Source: Chloranthus sessilifolius
Taxonomy: Eukaryota; Streptophyta; Magnoliopsida; Chloranthales; Chloranthaceae
Length of the DNA stretch: 64,000 nucleotides
Assembly: GCA_021018995.1 (NCBI GenBank)
Contig: CM037590.1
Span: 41,666,287-41,730,286 of the forward strand
Direction: 5' to 3'
Under the pieces are notes generated by a model that saw nothing but the letters and a program-made list of their open reading frames with translations, made no database searches and was not told where the DNA came from. Positions within the stretch are counted from its first letter, which is position 1, and the number at the start of each line of letters is the position of its first letter. Below, one piece after another: positions 58,188 to 64,000 of this stretch. Position numbers and translations under genes: made by a program.

Positions 58188-60027
58188 GGTAAGCTAATGG
58201 TTCTTGTTTTCTGCAATAGTAGCTTTAAATATTTTGAAAGTTAGGGAGTTCAATTGCTGTGAATTATTTGGACTCCGCCAATAGTACATGAAAAATGATG
58301 CATACTTCAGGGTATTAATACACTCATAACCTGAAAATTTCACCTTTTGATTAGATAATCTAAACCCTCTTGATCAATGGATTTTTTCTTGTGGACATTT
58401 GCACAGTTTTCTTGATGATGATATTGACCTTCCAAGAGTGATCTGATTGGATGGTTGAGACCATCCAATCTGTAGTTTTCATACTATAGCCTATCCAAGA
58501 GGTGATGCCCATAAAATGGACAGTCCAAATCAATTTGGACTAATGTGTGATCAATTGAGGGTAGCATAGAATATAATTTCTGTTCGTATATAATAGAAAA
58601 CAGTATTTCCCATAGAAATCATAAAAATCTATGACTTAGTCTTTGATAAATCTGCTATCAAGAAGCAGTAGCGATGAGCTAGTAAATTTGAATTTACATT
58701 CTATTTAATAGAAGTACTGGTATTAGTACTCATTGATCACTTGAATTTTTAGATCAATGAGGAACTTTAGCTCAGAGTATGGACTACCCAATTCACTGGG
58801 ACACAGAAAAATCCCTTGATCACAAAGAACATCCAATCACATCTCTGATTGATTCTGCTAATAAAGCCACATCAGCAGAATGAAATGGAAAATTTTGATA
58901 TTGTGCAAGCCATTGAATTAGATTAGTTTGTCTTCTATGTTACTTTTTGAATTGGTTTGATCATATGACTGCATTTATTGGTCTTCCTTTACTTGCAAAG
59001 TTTGAATTCTATGACTATGCAATGTAAGTGAACAATTGTTCGGATATACTGTAACGGGCATCAGTTATCATACTTATTTTTTTATAGCAGTATTATATTG
59101 ACTTTCAGAATCAGTTGTATTCTATTATTCTTACTAATTACCATGGTAATCCACCAGTGACCATTCAATTTTCTGCATTAGTTTCCTCAAAAATACATGA
59201 AACTACATTTGAGCATAACAATAATTTCAGTTTCTTTCTAAAGCAGGTTGTTTGGCCAAAGATTTGTGAGACTAAGCATAAAGTAGAGAGATCAAATAGA
59301 GAGTCAAACATCTTGCAATCGTTGGAAACCGACAGATTGCTGCAGTCTCCCTCAGGTTGAATTGTATACATCTTAAAGCGGAGAGTTCAAACTGTAAATT
59401 CAGTATATGCGCGTCCCCAAGTTCATACCATTGGAAATTTGGATCCAATTTATTGTACAAATATGTTGCAATTTGGAATAAGTCAATGAACTGAGTTACA
59501 TAAGGAAGAGGGTGTTTTTTTCCCTTCTATTGTTGTATGCATTTTTAGATTTGAACCAGTAGTAACTGTATTCTTAACTGTCACATTTTTTAGCTTTTGG
59601 GTTCTCCAATTGCAAATGCAATCTTCCTTAAGAACAAGTTTTGTAATCATTTTTCTTCTTGACTACTAGTTGGACACTTTGGTAATAATATCTAAGTGTA
59701 CATGCTCATGTCTAGTCATTATATTGTAGTGACCAACCATTTCTCAACATCTAATACAGAATGCAAATTGCAACCTCAAGGTTGCAGGTTCGAGTACCTT
59801 ATGCAATTACCTCATTATAATCACCTTGGTATGCTATGCGTTAACAGATTCTTTCAGTGGCATGCCCCGTTCTGTCAATAGTTGGAAGTATGTACCCTGT
59901 TTGGTAAAAAATCTAAAAATAAGCTTTATGTATCCAAGGAGAAGGATTGTTTCAACGGCATGGACTATCCAACTTGAACATAGGTTGAAACAGGCAAACA
60001 CAAGCCTCTATAGGTTTTTTGGTATAG
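58188..60027. other. 3' region of the receptor kinase and intergenic DNA
   Basis: The first few hundred bases are probably 3' UTR. No second coding region is supported. A short TRNA-B-box-like GCAGGTTCGAGTACC near 59786 has no supporting context. Confidence 0.4.
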
Positions 60028-60225
60028 TTTTTTTTTTCGATAACGGGTATATGGCCTCTTAGAGCACCTGACTAAGTCTGCGGATACTGCAACACTCGCA
60101 CATCACACTTACTAGTCAGTAGGGATAACTCCCTACGAGTGGCCTATAAGGGGTAGAGTTCGAACTCATAACCTCTGCTTCTTGAGGCATGGTCCTAGCC
60201 ATTGCATCAATAGCCTCTTGGTTGG
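60028..60225 (-). mobile_element. tRNA-derived SINE candidate
   Basis: On the minus strand: 'GCAATGGCTAGGACC' (A-box-like), 'ATGAGTTCGAACTCTACC' (B-box), a body of about 120 bp and a terminal A-run next to GATAACGGGTATATGG (inverse near 60040). Target duplications are not clear. Confidence 0.5.
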
Positions 60226-60322
60226 CTTTTTGTGTACCTGTATTGCCAGATGCAAGTTTGCATCATACAATAATTGTTATCTCGTCTCATATCAGGCATG
60301 GATACCGTGTCATAAAAACTTA

Positions 60323-60545
60323 GGTCTTTTTTGGCAACCCTTTTCAATGAAGCACTTTCCAAGTGCTGTAAAGAGGTGTTTTGCATCCTACTTCTGAAAT
60401 GTTGCTTCTCAAAAAAGTCTTCATACATTGAAAATGGTGTTGTGTGATAAGCAACATGGGGCAGCTTCTCAACACGACACCATTTTCAGCTATAGAGGTG
60501 CTTTTTGGAAAAGTGACTTTTGGAAAAGCATTGCCAAACAAGACC
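60323..60545. mobile_element. MITE, 223 bp (family C)
   Basis: The ends GGTCTTTTTTGGCAA and TTGCCAAACAAGACC are inverted. CTTCTCAA/TTGAGAAG and ACCATTTTC/GAAAATGGT pairs lie inside. Related copies are at 2926-3140 and 63630-63826. Confidence 0.7.
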
Positions 60546-60911
60546 TAGATTTTAAATTAACAATGAGAGATAGTAACTCAAAATAATCTTTGGGTGACTG
60601 CTAGGACTAGGATAATGAAAACTCTTTTGAAGAAAGTTGACAGAAAGAAAGCGAACTTATTTTTCACTACGTTATTTTAAATTATATCGCTTGTGATGTT
60701 CCTAGCTTTTAGCTTCCTTGAAGAAATGACTGCCTAGTGAAGACGTAAAAGCTGTAGGGTATAGTTTTATTCTTATTTGTTGGGTATTTTTCACCACTAT
60801 GAAAGTTTAAGGGGGCTAATGTTGGAATCCTTTTCAAAAGACTTGATCTCTTCTAATATCTAGTAATCAGAGATGAAATTTAGATGTGATCAATTTATCA
60901 TGGAACTATTA

Positions 60912-61088
60912 GGCTGTGTTTGAGTTAGCTCTTATAAGAGCAGAAGCACCTCTCTGCCTGCTCTCTGTCAGAGCAGACAGAGAGCAGTTTTATCACTTAA
61001 TTAGCTCGCTGCCAAAGCAAATGGGGCGAGGAGCAGTAAAAGAGCTGCTCTTTGCCCTGAAAGAGCTAACCCTAACCCAAACGCAGCC
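60912..61088. mobile_element. Tourist-like MITE, 177 bp (family A, copy 2)
   Basis: The ends GGCTGTGTTTGAGTTAGCTC and, inverted, GGCTGCGTTTGGGTTAGGG match the element at 47689-47928. The flanks are TTA and TTT. Confidence 0.8.
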
Positions 61089-61293
61089 TTTGTATTAGTA
61101 TTGATAACAATCAACTTATCATGGAACTTATTAATATTATTATTGATGACAACCCAACCACCCAACTTAGGACAATTAAATTATTGTAGATAAACACTAG
61201 AATCACGCACAATGAGGAAGATCTTATGGTGATAAAAACCCTTGCATTATCAGAGTAACAAACGCTGCATTATTGCATTCAATGAATGAATGA

Positions 61294-61296
<3 letters not shown>

Positions 61297-61348
<52 letters not shown>
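61297..61348. repeat. (TA)n microsatellite
   Basis: About 52 bp of pure TA. Confidence 0.95.
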
Positions 61349-61351
<3 letters not shown>

Positions 61352-61703
61352 ATCATTACATTATAAGATGCTCATATCATTGAATCATTTTGAGAATCGC
61401 GTACAATTATATAACTAGTCGCCGTTAATTTATAAGATGCACATACCATTGAATCATTTTGCGGCTGCGGCTGCGGCACCGCATGAGGAGTTAATGACCA
61501 GACGTGCTACAACCTAACCCTAGGATCACCAGGCAGCTCTTTGGCTCCATAGGGATGGGGGTGGTAATTATCCCGCCCAGATACGATCCAAATCTGGTTG
61601 ATTGCATAGTAGCATATTGATATGTTGCTACACATCAACTGGATAGGATGACGACAAGTTCTCCTTTTCTCTCAGAAGCATTTGCATCATCATTTTTTGA
61701 AAC

Positions 61704-62039
61704 AAAATAGTTCAAGGGAGATTAGAAAGTTCAATCAAGAGCCATAATACGCATATAAAATAGTTCAAGGGAGATTAGAAAGTTCCATCTTTCTTATGAT
61801 CCAAATTTGCAGAGATGCAGCCTTTGATCTCATGTCTACACCAAGATTGCCCCACCCTCTGCATTTGCCCATCAGTCTTACAGTGTATAATGCAAAAATA
61901 CCTAATGCTCATCCCCTGGCGTGAGTACTAAGATTCTCTAGATCTCTACACCAAGATTGCCCCACCCTCCTGGATTGGCCCGTCAGTTTTAATATGTATA
62001 ATGCAAAAATACCTAATGCTCATCCCATGGAGTGAGTAC
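61704..62039. repeat. Nested short duplications
   Basis: An exact 29-bp repeat (61704-61732 and 61757-61785) is followed by a repeat of about 94 bp (61835-61928 and 61945-62039), which starts TCTACACCAAGATTGCCCC and ends GTGAGTAC in both copies. Non-coding, in the 3' flank of the TRM10 gene. Confidence 0.85.
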
Positions 62040-62746
62040 ATAAATCAACTGGACTCAAAAGTCGAAACGAATCCAACTAGACAGTCTGAGGCTGAGGTGA
62101 GAATCCGAGCAGAATATCTCGGGGTGATATCAATGCAGTACAAACTGATAGCCAAGCCCCACACACCTATTCAAGCAAGGCTTTCTATCAAAAGTTGTCC
62201 TCCACATTTTTTGGGGACCCAACATCTGATTGTCAGCTTTAGATAATAAAAAATTGCCTCTAAAAAGAAGATGGTGAGCTTGTCTATCTCCTGAGGTCAG
62301 TAAGGCCCCATTAATTTATTTCTTAAAGTTGACCAGGTTCAACATCTTGGAATACCAAGCTGATTCATAAAACAGTTCTCAGCTGTTGAAAAAATTGTCA
62401 ACAGACAACGAAATCGAGCTGACCTACCATCTAGTAGGCCATCATGAGCTACATGGAAAGAATTTACGCCCACCAAGCTTCAAATCATTCCTTAAGTCAG
62501 ATAAGAAGCATTGTATATACTCCAAGCTTGCTCTCAGTTTCCCTTAATGTAATTTCATCTTAGCAGCATAAAAAAACAAGCATGATCCCACTTCAACCAT
62601 CTGAAGTCCTCACCACATCTTTTTTTTCCACGCAAAGCCTGCACTCTGTAAACAAAAGGAAGGCAAAAAAGGGGGAAAAAAAATTGCACCTGATGGTGAA
62701 AATCATGCTGCATGACAAAATTTGAGTAAAGTTGCAAATTAGTATA

Positions 62747-63055
62747 TTACACTCTTAATCCATTGGAGGGTTCTTCGATACACTTATGTTTCCTCTCACC
62801 ATCCGTATCTTCTTCATCTAATCCATTGGAGGGTTCTTCTTCGATGCACTTCTTTTTCCCTTCACTATCATTATCCTCTTCATATAATCCATTGGAGCAT
62901 TCTTTGATACACTTCTTTTTCCTCTCACCATCATTATCTTCTTCTTCAGTTTCGCATCTTTTCCTTTGGGGGATCACCTGAAAGAATGACTTCTTCCAGT
63001 CTCTTGTCTCCAAGAATTTGAGTAAGATCTCAACCACTTGGTTCACTGTAAGAAC
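62747..63055 (-). CDS. TRM10: tRNA (guanine-9-N1) methyltransferase, TRM10 family, last exon (partial gene)
   Basis: After a minus-strand acceptor TTGCAG (63056-63061) the exon reads [20 protein letters not shown] and [13 protein letters not shown], the conserved C-terminal end of the TRM10/TRMT10 SPOUT methyltransferase domain. It ends at TAA (62747-62749). TRM10 methylates N1 of G9 in tRNAs using S-adenosylmethionine. The catalytic part lies in upstream exons beyond 64000. The tail after the domain is a lysine/glutamate-rich stretch of three tandem repeats of about 21 residues ([15 protein letters not shown] pattern), encoded by 62760-62951. TRM10 tails in other species are also charged but I do not know of this repeat. 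The assignment rests on the short conserved block. Confidence 0.78.
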   Translation of the reverse strand, partial: VLTVNQVVEILLKFLETRDWKKSFFQVIPQRKRCETEEEDNDGERKKKCIKECSNGLYEEDNDSEGKKKCIEEEPSNGLDEEDTDGERKHKCIEEPSNGLRV

Positions 63056-63571
63056 CTGCAACCCCCAAATACATGGAAAACAATTCACTCACAAAGTAAT
63101 ATATAAAGGATTCGAACAATTTCACAGAAGATGGTGTGGAAACAGAAACTGCACTGCAGGATAGCGATCCAATTGTCGAGGTACCATTGCACAATGGAAG
63201 GTATGACCATCACCATACTGCAACAAGATGCAATATAGTATGCTGCAGAAAGTAGTACCCTCACCCAGCAAAAACACTGCAGATATGTATACATACACAA
63301 TACTTTTATTATTTGTGATGATACAACACTCACGTGTATGCCAACCTCAAATAGACGGAAGAAGCACTTCATTATTTTACCATGCTTATTAAATAGTTTA
63401 CGGAGGAAATGATGATGATGATTTTTTTTATCAATGAAGATGAAATTTCATTCAAATGATGATGATGATAATTACATATATTATATGTAAGCAATTCTAT
63501 ATTCCAGGGTACTATGCGGTTGGGCCTGGAGCTCAACTGGAAGGTTGAATGCCCCCACCCCCCACCCACCA

Positions 63572-63606
<35 letters not shown>

Positions 63607-64000
63607 TACTTTTTTCTAAAAAGAACTTTTCATGGGAAAAATGTTGGGTGAAAAGCACTAATTCACCCAAAGAATTAGCCACCCCTAGCTGAAAATGGAG
63701 TTTTATTGAGAAGCTGCCCCATGCTGCTTCTCACACAAATGTGAGACCTTTTTGAGAAGCAGCATATGACACCTTTTTACAACACTTACAAATTGCTTTT
63801 TGGAAAAGGGTTTCCAAACAGGGCCTTATTTTGGTTATCAAATAACTCGAGGATCAACTCTCCTCACCAGTATAATAAGATTATTAATATATTCATAAGC
63901 TTGATAATGTTAAGATGACGCTCCAATAATCCCATATTTATTATGCTAGATACGCAACATATCACAAACAACTTTGGTGCTTCATTCTAGTTAGATTCTT
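63056..64000 (-). other. Intron of the TRM10 gene
   Basis: No upstream exon is found before the window edge. It holds a (CA)n run at 63572-63604 and a MITE family C copy at about 63630-63826. Confidence 0.55.
63630..63826. mobile_element. MITE family C copy, reversed
   Basis: 'GAGAAGCTGCCCCATGCTGC' and 'AGCTGAAAATGG' are the inverse of 'CATGGGGCAGCTTCTC' and 'CCATTTTCAGCT' in 60323-60545. Confidence 0.6.

Noticed and set aside
62763..62981. Plus-strand Ser-rich ORF
   Set aside because: Antisense shadow of the TRM10 exon repeats.

Overview
The window is plant nuclear DNA from an angiosperm with a repeat-rich genome. It holds a Ty1/copia and a Ty3/gypsy (Athila-like) retrotransposon, a plant L1-type LINE, MULE, hAT, PIF/Harbinger and foldback elements, and plant-specific genes: a LEC1-type NF-YB factor and an L-type lectin receptor kinase. 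The species cannot be told from the sequence.

Only three host genes are supported. (1) A LEC1-LIKE/NF-YB6-type gene on the + strand. Exon 1 (22164-22215) sits directly after a GA repeat and exon 2 (31263-31792) carries the whole histone fold. The phases match across a GT-AG intron of about 9.05 kb. (2) An intronless L-type lectin receptor kinase of the S.7 type at 56160-58187 (+). (3) The last coding exon of a TRM10-type tRNA (guanine-9-N1) methyltransferase at 62747-63055 (-), whose other exons lie beyond the right edge. From memory, NF-YB6/L1L and TRM10 are neighbours in Arabidopsis, so the pair may be old microsynteny spread over about 31 kb by repeats.

Layout: 1-1345, 3' end of a decayed LINE; 3331-10693, copia element (-) with 5-bp target duplications and LTRs about 2% diverged; 10.7-22 kb, gene-free with hAT-type elements, palindromic MITEs and a 1-kb foldback element; 22.1-31.8 kb, the NF-YB gene, whose intron holds a decayed MULE nested in an older palindromic element, a MULE-type MITE and a hAT MITE; 33145-44625, gypsy element (+) with 5-bp target duplications; 47.7-50.7 kb, a chain of Tourist-like MITEs and a solo LTR sharing target sites; 52.3-54.5 kb, a non-autonomous MULE relative and a palindromic MITE flanked by TA microsatellites; 56-58 kb, the receptor kinase; 60-64 kb, SINE and MITE copies, short tandem duplications and the TRM10 exon.

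The most unusual signal is a set of 22-bp subterminal arrays in two elements. In the MULE at 23845-27156 each unit is two abutting palindromes (8 + 14 bp) and arrays flank the transposase region on both sides. In the element at 52261-53602 a different 22-bp unit forms inverted arrays. Next in interest are the very long transposon-filled intron of the NF-YB gene with a perfect G-box/RY/G-box palindrome inside it, and the foldback element with minisatellite arms.
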